This document shows, in pieces, positions 16,291-24,960 of a stretch of 64,000 nt of DNA. This DNA is from Mycobacterium sp. shizuoka-1 (lineage in GTDB: Bacteria > Actinomycetota > Actinomycetes > Mycobacteriales > Mycobacteriaceae), in assembly GCF_002723835.1 (NCBI RefSeq), contig NZ_BEWG01000127.1:1-64000 (forward strand), read 5' to 3'. The position numbers were made by a program, and so were the translations under genes. The number at the start of each line of letters is the position of its first letter. The first letter of the stretch is position 1. Under the pieces are notes generated by a model. It saw only the letters and a list, made by a program, of their open reading frames with translations. It had not been told where the DNA came from and did no database searches.

Positions 16291-17444
16291 TGGATCTGCG
16301 CTACGACGACGCCACCGAAGAGTTCCGCCAGGAGGTGCGCACCTTCCTGTCGGCCAACGCCGATGCGTTCCCGACGAAGTCCTACGACACCGCCGAGGGG
16401 TTCGAGCAGCATCGGGTCTGGGACCGGGTGCTCTTCGATGCCGGCCTCTCGGTGATCACCTGGCCCGAGAAGTACGGCGGCCGGGACGCCAGCCTGTTGC
16501 AGTGGGTGGTCTACGAGGAAGAGTATTTCCGCGCCGGCGCACCCGGGCGGGCCAGCGCCAACGGCACCTCCATGCTGGCACCCACCCTTTTCGCGCACGG
16601 CACCGAAGAGCAGCTGGACCGAGTCCTGCCGAAAATGGCCAGCGGCGAAGAGATCTGGGCCCAGGCGTGGTCAGAACCCGAGTCGGGCAGCGATCTGGCG
16701 TCACTACGATCGACAGCCACCCAGACCGACGGCGGCTGGCTGCTCAACGGACAGAAGATCTGGAGCAGCCGCGCGGTGTTCGGCGACCGGGCCTTCGGCC
16801 TGTTTCGCTCCGATCCCAGCGCCGAACGCCATCGCGGGCTGACCTACTTCATGTTCGATCTCAAGACCGAGGGCGTGACGGTTCGCCCGATCGCCCAGCT
16901 GGGCGGCGACACCGGATTCGGAGAAGTATTCCTGGACAACGTGTTCGTGCCGGATGCCGACGTCATCGGCGGCGTGCATGACGGCTGGCGCGCCGCGATG
17001 AGCACCTCGAGCAACGAGCGCGGCATGTCGCTGCGTAGCCCCGCCCGCTTCCTGGCGCCGGCCGAACGGTTGGTGTCGCAGTGGCACGACCGGGGCGCCG
17101 ACCCGGCCATCGCCGACCGCGTGGCCGACGCCTGGATCAAGGCGCAGGCCTACCGGCTGCACACGTTCGGCACCGTGACCCGGGTGGCCGGCGGTGGTGA
17201 GCTGGGCGCCGAATCCTCGGTGACGAAGGTCTTCTGGTCGGAGCTCGACGTGGCGATCCACCAGACCGCTCTGGAACTGCGGGGGGCCGACGCCGAGCTC
17301 GCCGATGCCTGGACCGACGGTCTGCTGTTCGCCCTCGGCGGCCCGATCTACGCGGGCACCAACGAAATTCAGCGCAACATCATCGCCGAGCGGCTGCTCG
17401 GGCTGCCCCGAGAGAGCTCAGCGAGCGCAGGAGCGAAGAAATGA
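16290..17444 (+). CDS. fadE31: acyl-CoA dehydrogenase FadE31
   Basis: Acyl-CoA dehydrogenase subunit of 384 residues. Mycobacterial steroid FadE proteins of this type pair into alpha2beta2 heterotetramers, and FadE31 associates with FadE32/FadE33. Middle-domain WSEPESGSDLASL, NGQKIWSS and C-terminal YAGTNEIQRNIIAERLLGLPRE are present. The ATG at 16290 overlaps the fadD3 stop; a TTG one codon earlier is possible. After the usual LPRE end the protein carries SSASAGAKK, encoded by a copy of the dispersed repeat. Confidence 0.9.
   Translation: MDLRYDDATEEFRQEVRTFLSANADAFPTKSYDTAEGFEQHRVWDRVLFDAGLSVITWPEKYGGRDASLLQWVVYEEEYFRAGAPGRASANGTSMLAPTLFAHGTEEQLDRVLPKMASGEEIWAQAWSEPESGSDLASLRSTATQTDGGWLLNGQKIWSSRAVFGDRAFGLFRSDPSAERHRGLTYFMFDLKTEGVTVRPIAQLGGDTGFGEVFLDNVFVPDADVIGGVHDGWRAAMSTSSNERGMSLRSPARFLAPAERLVSQWHDRGADPAIADRVADAWIKAQAYRLHTFGTVTRVAGGGELGAESSVTKVFWSELDVAIHQTALELRGADAELADAWTDGLLFALGGPIYAGTNEIQRNIIAERLLGLPRESSASAGAKK
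17415..17438. repeat. dispersed short repeat at the fadE31/fadE32 junction
   Basis: The run CTCAGCGAGCGCAGGAGCGA with a following AG contains GCAGGAGCGAAG (17427-17438), the exact reverse complement of the ipdA element's 12-mer. It encodes the last residues of FadE31 and also provides AGGAG eight bases before the fadE32 start codon, so the repeat appears to serve as the ribosome-binding site of fadE32. Confidence 0.55.
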
Positions 17445-18397
17445 AATTCGCACTCGACGAACAGCAGCGGGACTTCGCCGCGAGCATCGACGCCGCCTTG
17501 GGGGCCGCCGACGTGCCGAGCACGGTGCGGGCCTGGGCCGACGGTGACACCGCGCCGGCCCGCAAGGTGTGGTCGACGCTGACCGACCTGGGCGTCACCG
17601 CCCTGACGGTGCCGGAGCGCTATGACGGCATCGAGGCCCACCCGGTCGACCTGGTGGTCGCGCTGGAGCGCCTCGGCCGCTGGAACGTACCGGGTCCGGT
17701 CACCGAATCCATCGCCGTCGCACCGGTTCTGCTTGCGGACGACGAGCGTTCCGCCGCTTTGGCGGCCGGCGACCTGATCGCCACGGTGGCGCTGCCGCCC
17801 GCGGTGCCGCGCGCGGTCAACGCCGACTTCGCCGGAGTGACGCTGCTGGCCCAGGACGGCCAGGTCGGCGATGCGACCGTGGGCGACGGCCACGAGTCCG
17901 TCGACCCAACCCGCACCCTCTTCGACGTGACCGTGGGCGCCGACACCAGCGCCGCCGACGTGGCGCGCGCGTACGACATCGGTGCGCTCGCGACCGCGGC
18001 GCAGCTGGTCGGCGCCGCCCAGGCGATGCTGGACATGTCGGTGGAATACGCCAAGCAGCGCAGCCAGTTCGGCCGGGTCATCGGCGGTTACCAGGCGATC
18101 AAGCACAAGCTGGCCGACGTCCACATCGCGGTGGAGATGGCCCGCCCCCTGGTCTACGGCGCGGCGCTGTCGCTGGCCGACGGGTCACCGGACACCGCGC
18201 GCGATGTCAGTGCCGCCAAGGCCGCCGCCTCGGACGCCGCCCTGCTCGCGGCGCGGTCGTCCCTGCAGACCCACGGCGCCATCGGGTTCACCTCCGAACA
18301 CGATCTGTCGCTGTGGCTGCTGCGCGTGCAGGCACTGCATTCGGCCTGGGGCGATCCGGCCAGCCATCGACGTCGCGTGCTGGAGGCGCTGGCATGA
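17441..18397 (+). CDS. fadE32: acyl-CoA dehydrogenase FadE32
   Basis: Shorter acyl-CoA dehydrogenase-like subunit of 318 residues, acting with FadE31 on the methyl-branched intermediate after ring opening. The C-terminal domain RSQFGRVIGGYQAIKHKLADVH and the HGAIGFTSEHDLSLWLLR segment are clear; the N-terminal and middle domains are reduced, as expected of the non-canonical partner in heterotetrameric steroid dehydrogenases. Its ATG overlaps the fadE31 stop, and its own stop overlaps the fadE33 start (ATGA). Confidence 0.9.
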   Translation: MKFALDEQQRDFAASIDAALGAADVPSTVRAWADGDTAPARKVWSTLTDLGVTALTVPERYDGIEAHPVDLVVALERLGRWNVPGPVTESIAVAPVLLADDERSAALAAGDLIATVALPPAVPRAVNADFAGVTLLAQDGQVGDATVGDGHESVDPTRTLFDVTVGADTSAADVARAYDIGALATAAQLVGAAQAMLDMSVEYAKQRSQFGRVIGGYQAIKHKLADVHIAVEMARPLVYGAALSLADGSPDTARDVSAAKAAASDAALLAARSSLQTHGAIGFTSEHDLSLWLLRVQALHSAWGDPASHRRRVLEALA

Positions 18398-19341
18398 CCT
18401 CGGTTGAAGAACGGCAGATGCTGCGCGACACCGTCGTCGCGCTGATCGACAAACACGCCTCCCCCGCCGCGGTCCGGGAGGCGATGGAGTCGCCGCGCGG
18501 CTACGACGAATCGCTGTGGGCGATGCTCTGCGAGCAGGTGGGTGTCGCCGCGCTCGTCGTACCCGAGGAACTCGGCGGCGCCGGCGGCGAACTGGCCGAT
18601 GCCGCAGCCGTTCTCGAGGAGCTCGGCCGTGGCCTGGTTCCCACGCCGCTGTTCGGCACGACGCTGACCGAGCTGGCACTGCTGGCCGCCGACGAACCCG
18701 ACACCGACGCACTCGAGCAGCTGGCGGCCGGCGAGTCCATCGGTGCGGTGGTCTTCGACCCCGGATACGTGGTCAACGGAGACGTCGCCGACGTGGTGGT
18801 CGCGGTAGAGGACGGCTCGCTGAACCGGTGGAGTGACGTCACCGCCGAGACCCTGGTGACGATGGATCCGACCCGTCGGCTGGCCCGGCTGTCGGCCGGC
18901 TCCACGGCCCCGATCGGCACCGACCCGGGATTGGCGGACACGGCGGCGATCCTGCTCGCGGCCGAGCAGATCGGTGCCGCCGCGCGGTGTCTGGACCTCA
19001 CGGTCGCCTATACCAAGGAACGTGTGCAGTTCGGCCGGCCGATCGGCAGCTTCCAGGCGCTCAAGCACCGGATGGCCGACCTGTATGTCGCGGTGCAGTC
19101 CGCCCGTGCCCTCGTCGGCGATGCGGTGGCCCAGCCCACCCCGGTGTCGGCCGCCCTGGCCCGGCTGTCCGCCACCGAGGCGTTCACGACGGTGGCCGGC
19201 GAGGCGATCCAGTTGCACGGTGGCATCGCGATCACCTGGGAGCACGACATCCAGCTGTACTTCAAGCGGGCGCACGGCAGCGCCCAGTTGCTGGGCACAG
19301 TGTCGGATCAACTTCACCGGCTCGAATCCGAGGTGCTCTAG
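18394..19341 (+). CDS. fadE33: acyl-CoA dehydrogenase FadE33
   Basis: Acyl-CoA dehydrogenase subunit of 315 residues, homologous to FadE32, with VPEELGGAGGELADAAAV in the N-terminal domain, ERVQFGRPIGSFQALKHRMADLY, and HGGIAITWEHDIQLYFKRAHG. The ATG at 18394 was preferred over an upstream in-frame codon because it overlaps the fadE32 stop. Last of the three clustered dehydrogenases; it stops 10 bases before a patatin-like gene not present at this place in M. tuberculosis. Confidence 0.9.
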   Translation: MTSVEERQMLRDTVVALIDKHASPAAVREAMESPRGYDESLWAMLCEQVGVAALVVPEELGGAGGELADAAAVLEELGRGLVPTPLFGTTLTELALLAADEPDTDALEQLAAGESIGAVVFDPGYVVNGDVADVVVAVEDGSLNRWSDVTAETLVTMDPTRRLARLSAGSTAPIGTDPGLADTAAILLAAEQIGAAARCLDLTVAYTKERVQFGRPIGSFQALKHRMADLYVAVQSARALVGDAVAQPTPVSAALARLSATEAFTTVAGEAIQLHGGIAITWEHDIQLYFKRAHGSAQLLGTVSDQLHRLESEVL

Positions 19342-19351
19342 CCTAGGCAGC

Positions 19352-20242
19352 ATGGCGACCGGTTCCGTCGAGGATCTTCCCCGGCCGATCGGCTACGTCC
19401 TGGGCGGCGGTGGCAGCCTCGGTGCAATCCAGGTCGGAATGCTGCAGGCGCTCAGCGAGCGCGATCTGCGACCAGACCTGGTGGCCGGGACGTCCGTCGG
19501 CTCGATCAACGGTGCGGTGCTGGCCTCGGATCCGACCGGCGCGGCGCACCGCCTCTCCCACGCCTGGGCACGGATGACCCGAGACCGGGTGTTCCCCGGC
19601 GGCCTCATCGCCCAGGCGCTCATGCTGCAGCGGGTCAAGACACACCTGTTCCCCAACACCGGGCTGGCCGAGGTGATCGCCGAATTCCTGGGCAGCAGCA
19701 CCGATTTCAGCGATCTGGCGCTGCCCTTCGCCGCCGTCACGATGGACGTCGCAACGGCGGCACCGCACGTACTGCGCTCGGGCCCGCTGTTGCCGGCCCT
19801 GCTGGCCAGTGCGGCGATCCCCGGCATCTATCCGCCGGTGAACCACGACGGCCTGCGGCTCTACGACGGTGGAGTCGTGGCCAACGTGCCCATGCGGCAG
19901 GCGGTCGCGATGGGGGCGCGATCGCTGATCGTGCTGGATTGCTTCTTCCCCGGCCAGCTGCCCGCCTCGACCGACACCATCGCCGACATCGTGCTGTACA
20001 CGGCATTGGTCACCATGCGCTCGCAGGCGGTGGCCGAGGCGACCCTGGTCGCCAACGAACTGCCGGTGGTGTACCTGCCGGGTCCGTCGCCCAAGTTGGT
20101 GTCACCCCTGGACTTCAGCCACACCACCGCGTTGATCGAGGACGCCTACACCTACGCCCGCCGGTTCCTCGACAACCTCCGGATCGGCGACGGCCCCGGC
20201 CTGTACGGTCAGCGCCCGCCCGAGGCAGATGTTCTAACGTGA
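19352..20242 (+). CDS. patatin-like phospholipase
   Basis: A 296-residue patatin-fold acyl hydrolase. The oxyanion hole GGGGSLGAIQ is at 18-27, the nucleophile elbow GTSVG puts the serine at S48, and the catalytic aspartate is D172 of YDGG. There is no signal peptide; cytoplasmic or peripheral. ATG at 19352 starts 10 bases after fadE33 and the stop nearly touches aspB, so it sits inside the fadD3 transcript. Bacterial patatins usually cleave phospholipids or acyl-CoA/acyl esters; the steroid context suggests an ester or CoA thioester but this is inference. Confidence 0.85.
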   Translation: MATGSVEDLPRPIGYVLGGGGSLGAIQVGMLQALSERDLRPDLVAGTSVGSINGAVLASDPTGAAHRLSHAWARMTRDRVFPGGLIAQALMLQRVKTHLFPNTGLAEVIAEFLGSSTDFSDLALPFAAVTMDVATAAPHVLRSGPLLPALLASAAIPGIYPPVNHDGLRLYDGGVVANVPMRQAVAMGARSLIVLDCFFPGQLPASTDTIADIVLYTALVTMRSQAVAEATLVANELPVVYLPGPSPKLVSPLDFSHTTALIEDAYTYARRFLDNLRIGDGPGLYGQRPPEADVLT

Positions 20243-20247
20243 CCGGA

Positions 20248-21408
20248 GTGAACAGTCGCGTCGCGTTGCGGGCCGGTATCCCGCCGTTCTATGTGATGGA
20301 CGTGTGGCTGGCCGCCGCCGAGCGCCAGCGCACCCACGGCGACCTGGTGAACCTCTCGGCGGGCCAACCCAGTGTCGGCGCCCCCGAGCCGGTGCGGGCA
20401 GCCGCCGCGGCCGCGCTGGCGGCCAACCAGCTGGGCTACACCGTCGCGCTCGGCATTCCGGAGCTGCGGGAGGCGATCGCCAGTTCCTACGCCGACCGCT
20501 ACAGCCTGGACGTCAGCGCAGACGACGTGGTGGTGACCACCGGGTCCTCGGGTGGTTTCCTGTTGGCCTTCTTGGCCTGCTTCGACGTCGGTGACCGGGT
20601 GGCCATCGCCAGCCCGGGCTATCCCTGCTACCGCAACATCCTGTCCGCGCTGGGATGCGAGGTGGTGGAGATCCCGTGCGGGCCGGAGACCCGGTTCCAG
20701 CCCACCGTGCAGATGCTCGCGGAGTTGGATCCGCCGGTGCAGGGCGTGATCGTGGCCAGCCCGGCCAATCCCACCGGCACCGTGATCGCGCCGCAGGAAC
20801 TGGCGGCGATCGCCTCCTGGTGTGACGAGACCGGGGCCCGGCTGATCAGCGACGAGGTGTACCACGGGCTGGTCTACCCCGGTGCGCCGGAAACCTCATG
20901 CGCATGGCAGACATCACGTAATGCCGTTGTGGCGAACAGCTTCTCGAAGTATTTCGCGATGACGGGCTGGCGGCTGGGCTGGTTGTTGGTACCCCGGGAA
21001 CTGCGTCGCGCGGTCGACTGCCTGACCGGCAACTTCACCATCTGCCCACCGGTGCTGCCGCAGTTCGCCGCGGTGGCGGCGTTCACGCCGGAGTCCATCG
21101 CCGAAGCACAAGGCCATCTGCACCACTACGCGACCAACCGGGAGACGCTGCTGGCCGGTCTGCGTCAGATCGGCCTCACCAGGCTGGCACCCACCGACGG
21201 TGCGTTCTACGTCTACGCCGACGTCTCGGATTTCACCTCCGACTCACTGACGTTCTGCGAAAAGCTTTTGGCCGATACCGGATTGGCGATCGCTCCCGGG
21301 ATCGACTTCGACCCGGTGCGTGGCGGGGCATTCGTCCGGCTGTCGTTCGCCGGGCCGGCCGGCGATATCGACGAGGCGCTGCGCAGGCTCGGGCCGTGGC
21401 TTCGCTGA
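20248..21408 (+). CDS. aspB: PLP-dependent aminotransferase AspB (Rv3565 type)
   Basis: Fold-type I aminotransferase of 386 residues, class I/II. The PLP lysine is in NSFSKYFAMTGWRLGW; VASPANPTGTVI and the terminal arginine segment GGAFVRLSFAG complete the cofactor and carboxylate-binding set. The GTG at 20248 gives the N terminus NSRVALRAGIPPFYVMDVW, matching the family; a GTG nine bases earlier is an alternative. Named for aspartate aminotransferase, but its substrate in this cluster is unproven. It closes the plus-strand steroid transcript. Confidence 0.88.
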   Translation: MNSRVALRAGIPPFYVMDVWLAAAERQRTHGDLVNLSAGQPSVGAPEPVRAAAAAALAANQLGYTVALGIPELREAIASSYADRYSLDVSADDVVVTTGSSGGFLLAFLACFDVGDRVAIASPGYPCYRNILSALGCEVVEIPCGPETRFQPTVQMLAELDPPVQGVIVASPANPTGTVIAPQELAAIASWCDETGARLISDEVYHGLVYPGAPETSCAWQTSRNAVVANSFSKYFAMTGWRLGWLLVPRELRRAVDCLTGNFTICPPVLPQFAAVAAFTPESIAEAQGHLHHYATNRETLLAGLRQIGLTRLAPTDGAFYVYADVSDFTSDSLTFCEKLLADTGLAIAPGIDFDPVRGGAFVRLSFAGPAGDIDEALRRLGPWLR

Positions 21409-21423
21409 CTTGTCAGTAGAGCC

Positions 21424-22722
21424 GTGTACCGTCGGCTACATGTTCGAAAGGTTGTCGAATTCGACGCTGAGGCCGACGAGGCAACGCTGCGTGGGGTCGT
21501 CGAGCAGCTCGAACAGCTGAAGGGCGCCGCGGCCGCCGCGCAGGCCCGCGCAACGGAAGCCTGGGCGACCAAGCGCCATGCGGCGGAAGCGGCAGCGGGT
21601 GTCCCGAAGCAGAAACGCGGCCGTGGACTGGCCAACGAGGTGGCCCTCGCTCGTCGTGTCGCGCCGAAACGAGGTGGCCAACACCTCGGGTTGGCGACCG
21701 CGCTCGTACGCGAGATGCCGCACGCCCTCGCCGCACTGGAATGTGGTGCACTCAACGAGTGGCGCGCGACGTTGATCGTGCGAGAGTCAGCCTGTCTTTC
21801 GATCGAGCATCGTAGGCAACTGTATACCGAACTGTGTAGCGACACTACGGCACTCGAAGGCTGGGGCGACAACCGAGTTGCGGCTGAGGCGAAGAAGATC
21901 GCCGTGCGCCTGGACGCGCAAGCCGTTGTCGAACGCACCGCCAAAGCCGCCGCCGACCGGTGCGTGTGGATCCGGCCTGCGCCGGACGCCATGGCCTACG
22001 TAACGGTGTTGTTGCCCGTCGCGCAAGGAGTCGCGCTGTACGCCACGGTCAAACGAGAAGCCGACACCACTTTTGACGGACGTTCCCGAGGTCAGGTCAT
22101 GGCCGACACCGTGGTGGAGCGCATTACCGGTAGGCCCGCAGACCAGCCCATACCGGTTTCACTCAACCTGGTGATGGCCGATACCACCTTGGCTGGCGAC
22201 GACGATGAGTCGGCGTGGCTGGACGGCTACGGTCCGGTGCCCGCCCGGTTCGCGTGCAAGATCGTCGGCGACGCCGCGGTCGATGAAGACGCCAGAACCA
22301 CGCTGCGGCGGCTCTATCGGCATCCCGACAGCGGACAGCTGGTTGCGATGGAATCGCGTTCGCGGATCTTTCCAAGGGGGTTGGCCGCGTTCATCGGACT
22401 GCGGGACCAAACCTGCCGAACACCGTACTGCGACGCTCCTATTCGCCATCGGGATCACGCGCTACCGCACCGCGATTCCGGGAGCACGAGCGCGCTTAAC
22501 GGCCTGGGCGAGTGCGAAGCGTGCAACTACGCCAAAGAAGCCCGCGGCTGGCGGGTACGTACTACCGAGTGCGACGGCAAGCATCAGGCCACATTCACCA
22601 CTCCGACCGGCGCCACCTATCGCTCCATCGCGCCACCGTTACCAGGGCCCCCAATCCGAAAACGGATCAGCTTCACCGAAAGTCAGCTCAGTGTCGACCT
22701 GGTAACCTTCGACGCTGCTTGA
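21424..22722 (+). CDS. DUF222/HNH endonuclease-domain protein, possible frameshift at the start
   Basis: A 432-codon frame encoding a mycobacterial DUF222 protein with a C-terminal HNH domain, like the REP13E12-family proteins. The HNH part shows CRTPYCDAPIRHRDHALPH, then N and CNYAKEARGW. DUF222 covers roughly residues 20-300. Family members normally begin MF(E/D). An ATG-TTC-GAA at 21440-21448 would give that, but in the neighbouring frame; one extra A in the GAAAGG run would join it to KVVEFDAEADEA. As read, translation would have to use the GTG at 21424. Either a single-base deletion or an unusual start. Nuclease activity is presumed from the domain only. Confidence 0.7.
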   Translation: MYRRLHVRKVVEFDAEADEATLRGVVEQLEQLKGAAAAAQARATEAWATKRHAAEAAAGVPKQKRGRGLANEVALARRVAPKRGGQHLGLATALVREMPHALAALECGALNEWRATLIVRESACLSIEHRRQLYTELCSDTTALEGWGDNRVAAEAKKIAVRLDAQAVVERTAKAAADRCVWIRPAPDAMAYVTVLLPVAQGVALYATVKREADTTFDGRSRGQVMADTVVERITGRPADQPIPVSLNLVMADTTLAGDDDESAWLDGYGPVPARFACKIVGDAAVDEDARTTLRRLYRHPDSGQLVAMESRSRIFPRGLAAFIGLRDQTCRTPYCDAPIRHRDHALPHRDSGSTSALNGLGECEACNYAKEARGWRVRTTECDGKHQATFTTPTGATYRSIAPPLPGPPIRKRISFTESQLSVDLVTFDAA

Positions 22723-22725
22723 CCA

Positions 22726-23472
22726 CTAACGGGCGCTCCAGCCGCCGTCCATCGTGTAGGACGCCCCCGTCACCATGGCCGCGGCCGGTGACGTCAGCCA
22801 GCCGACCAGGTCAGCGACCTCCTCGGGTTCCACCAGTCGTTTGATCGCGCTCTCGCCGAGCAGGATCCGCTCGAGCACTTCCTGCTCGCCGATGCCGTGA
22901 GTGCGGGCCTGGTCGGCGATCTGCTTGGTCACCAACGGGGTTCGCACGTATCCCGGATTCACGCAGTTGCTGGTGACGCCCTTGGGGCCACCCTCGAGGG
23001 CGGTGACCTTGGACAGGCCCTCCAACCCGTGTTTGGCGGTGACGTAGGCGACCTTGAATTCCGACGCGCGCAGGCCGTGCACCGAGGAGATATTCACGAT
23101 CCGGCCGAACCCGCGCGCATACATGGCCGGCAGCGCGGCCCGGATGAGCAGGAACGGCGCCTCCACCATCAGCGCGAGCAGCGTCCGGAACTTCTCCGGC
23201 GAATAGTCCACGATCGGGTCGATCGCCTGCATCCCGGCGTTGTTGACCAGGATGTCGACGTCGAGTCGCAACTCCTCGAGCGCGTTGACGTCGAGAAGGT
23301 CGACCGCCCAGGTCTTTGCGCCGATCTCGGCGGCGACGGCCGCGGCACCGGCGCCGTCCAGGTCGGCGACGATGACGTGCGCTCCCCGCCCGGCGAGTTC
23401 ACGCGCGCACGCCGCGCCGATGCCGCTCGCGGCACCGGTGACCAATGCGGTGCGGCCGGTCAGCGTGGTCAC
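22726..23472 (-). CDS. SDR, 3-hydroxybutyrate dehydrogenase-like
   Basis: Short-chain dehydrogenase of 248 residues with TGAASGIGAACA at 13-24, NNAGMQAIDPI, ISSVHGLRAS and the catalytic YVTAKHG. The VHGL and TAKHG segments and the C-terminal GASYTMDGGWSAR point to the D-3-hydroxybutyrate dehydrogenase group, which interconverts 3-hydroxybutyrate and acetoacetate with NAD. GTG start overlaps the stop of the upstream transporter gene (GTGA), so the two form a coupled pair. Confidence 0.82.
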   Translation of the reverse strand: MTTLTGRTALVTGAASGIGAACARELAGRGAHVIVADLDGAGAAAVAAEIGAKTWAVDLLDVNALEELRLDVDILVNNAGMQAIDPIVDYSPEKFRTLLALMVEAPFLLIRAALPAMYARGFGRIVNISSVHGLRASEFKVAYVTAKHGLEGLSKVTALEGGPKGVTSNCVNPGYVRTPLVTKQIADQARTHGIGEQEVLERILLGESAIKRLVEPEEVADLVGWLTSPAAAMVTGASYTMDGGWSAR

Positions 23473-24824
23473 CTGGTGGCCGCAGCAGACGTCGGCAGCC
23501 CATGGCGCTCGGCGTCGGCGGTGTCGATGTCAGCGAGGTCGATCCCCTTCGTCTCCCGGGCGAAGGCCAGCGCGATGAGGGTGATCACCGCGGCAGCGGC
23601 CAGGTAGATCGCGATCGGGACGGCCGAGTCGTAGATGTCCAGCAGCTTCACCGCGATGATCGGCGCCAGCGATCCGGCGAAGATCGCGGTCACCTGATAG
23701 CCAAGGGACACACCGGAATAGCGCATCCGGGTCGGGAACATCTCGGCCATCAGCGCCGGCTGCGGGGCGTACATCAGAGCGTGGATGACCAGACCCAGGA
23801 CTATGGACCCCATGATCAGCAGGTACTGGCCGCTGTTCATCATCGGGAACGCGACGAAGCCCCACGCGCCCGCCCCGATCGCACCGATCAGGTAGACCGG
23901 TTTGCGGCCGTAGCGGTCCGAGAGCCGGCCGGCATATGGAATGACCACGAAATGCACAGCGTGCGCGACCAGCAGCCACCAGAGGATGTCGCTGGTGTCG
24001 GCGTGCACCTGGACCTTGAGGTAGGTGATCGAGAACGTGACCACCAGGTAGTACATGATGTTCTCGGCCACGCGCAGCCCCATCGCGGTGAAAACGCCAC
24101 GGGGATAACGCTTCAGAACCTCGACGACGCCATAGGAGCCGGCCTTCATCCGTTCGGCTTCCTGCTGGGCCTCGACGAAGATCGGCGCGTCGGTGACCTT
24201 GGTCCGGATGTAGTAGCCGACCAGCACCACCACCGCGGACAGCCAGAATGCGACACGCCAGCCCCAGGACAGGAACGCCGTATCCGACAGCGTCGCGGTC
24301 AGCGTCAGCAACACCACGGTCGCCAGCATGTTGCCCACCGGCACACCGGCCTGCGGCCAGCTGGCCCAGAATCCCCGCTCCCGGTTGGGGCTGTGTTCGG
24401 CCACCAGCAGCACCGCACCGCCCCACTCCCCGCCCACGGCGAAGCCCTGGACGAAACGCAGAATCACCAGAAGGGTCGGTGCCCAGTAGCCGATCTGGCC
24501 GAAGGTCGGCAGGCAACCCATCAGAAACGTCGACACCCCGACCAGCACCAGGCTGAACTGCAGCAGCTTCTTGCGGCCGTACTTGTCGCCGAAGTGGCCG
24601 AACACCACACCGCCGAGCGGGCGCGCGGCGAAACCCACCGCGTAGGTGATGAACGCGGCCAGGATCGCGTCCAGGTCGCTGGTGCCCTTGGCGAAAAAGA
24701 TCTTGTTGAAAACCAGGGTGGCCGCGGTGCCATAGAGAAAGAACTCGTACCACTCGACGACCGTGCCCGCCATGGACGCCGCGACCACCTTGCGCAGCCC
24801 GCTTACCGCCGTGGTCACACTCAT
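23469..24824 (-). CDS. MFS transporter, metabolite:H+ symporter (MHS/ShiA-like) family
   Basis: Major facilitator of 451 residues with twelve hydrophobic segments. MHS-type marks are MAGTVVEWYEFFLYG near the N terminus, the loop GHFGDKYGRKK between helices 2 and 3, and QGFAVGGEWGGAVLLVAEH. The family imports small carboxylates with protons. The ATG at 24822-24824 is preceded by a GAGGAGGAG ribosome site; the frame is open beyond it but lacks coding character. Coupled to the hydroxybutyrate-dehydrogenase-like gene, it probably imports that enzyme's substrate. Confidence 0.85.
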   Translation of the reverse strand: MSVTTAVSGLRKVVAASMAGTVVEWYEFFLYGTAATLVFNKIFFAKGTSDLDAILAAFITYAVGFAARPLGGVVFGHFGDKYGRKKLLQFSLVLVGVSTFLMGCLPTFGQIGYWAPTLLVILRFVQGFAVGGEWGGAVLLVAEHSPNRERGFWASWPQAGVPVGNMLATVVLLTLTATLSDTAFLSWGWRVAFWLSAVVVLVGYYIRTKVTDAPIFVEAQQEAERMKAGSYGVVEVLKRYPRGVFTAMGLRVAENIMYYLVVTFSITYLKVQVHADTSDILWWLLVAHAVHFVVIPYAGRLSDRYGRKPVYLIGAIGAGAWGFVAFPMMNSGQYLLIMGSIVLGLVIHALMYAPQPALMAEMFPTRMRYSGVSLGYQVTAIFAGSLAPIIAVKLLDIYDSAVPIAIYLAAAAVITLIALAFARETKGIDLADIDTADAERHGLPTSAAATR

Positions 24825-24930
24825 CGCTGCTCCTCCTCGCCTAGGCCGCATCCCGGGGACTGCCCCCATGTGATCGCGACCACACCTCGATGAGTATTCG
24901 CGCACACCTGAAGACCAAGCAATGGCGAAA

Positions 24931-24960
24931 TTCGCAGCACTTATCTGCGAATATGCAGAT
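24931..24960. promoter_or_regulatory. nested palindromes, probable LysR operator
   Basis: TTCGCA (24931-24936) pairs with TGCGAA (24946-24951), and ATCTGC (24943-24948) pairs with GCAGAT (24955-24960). The two dyads interlock in an AT-rich stretch directly before an ATG. The position between divergent mfs and lysR genes is where LysR regulators bind. If this is the operator, the regulator starts at 24961, not further upstream. Confidence 0.55.
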
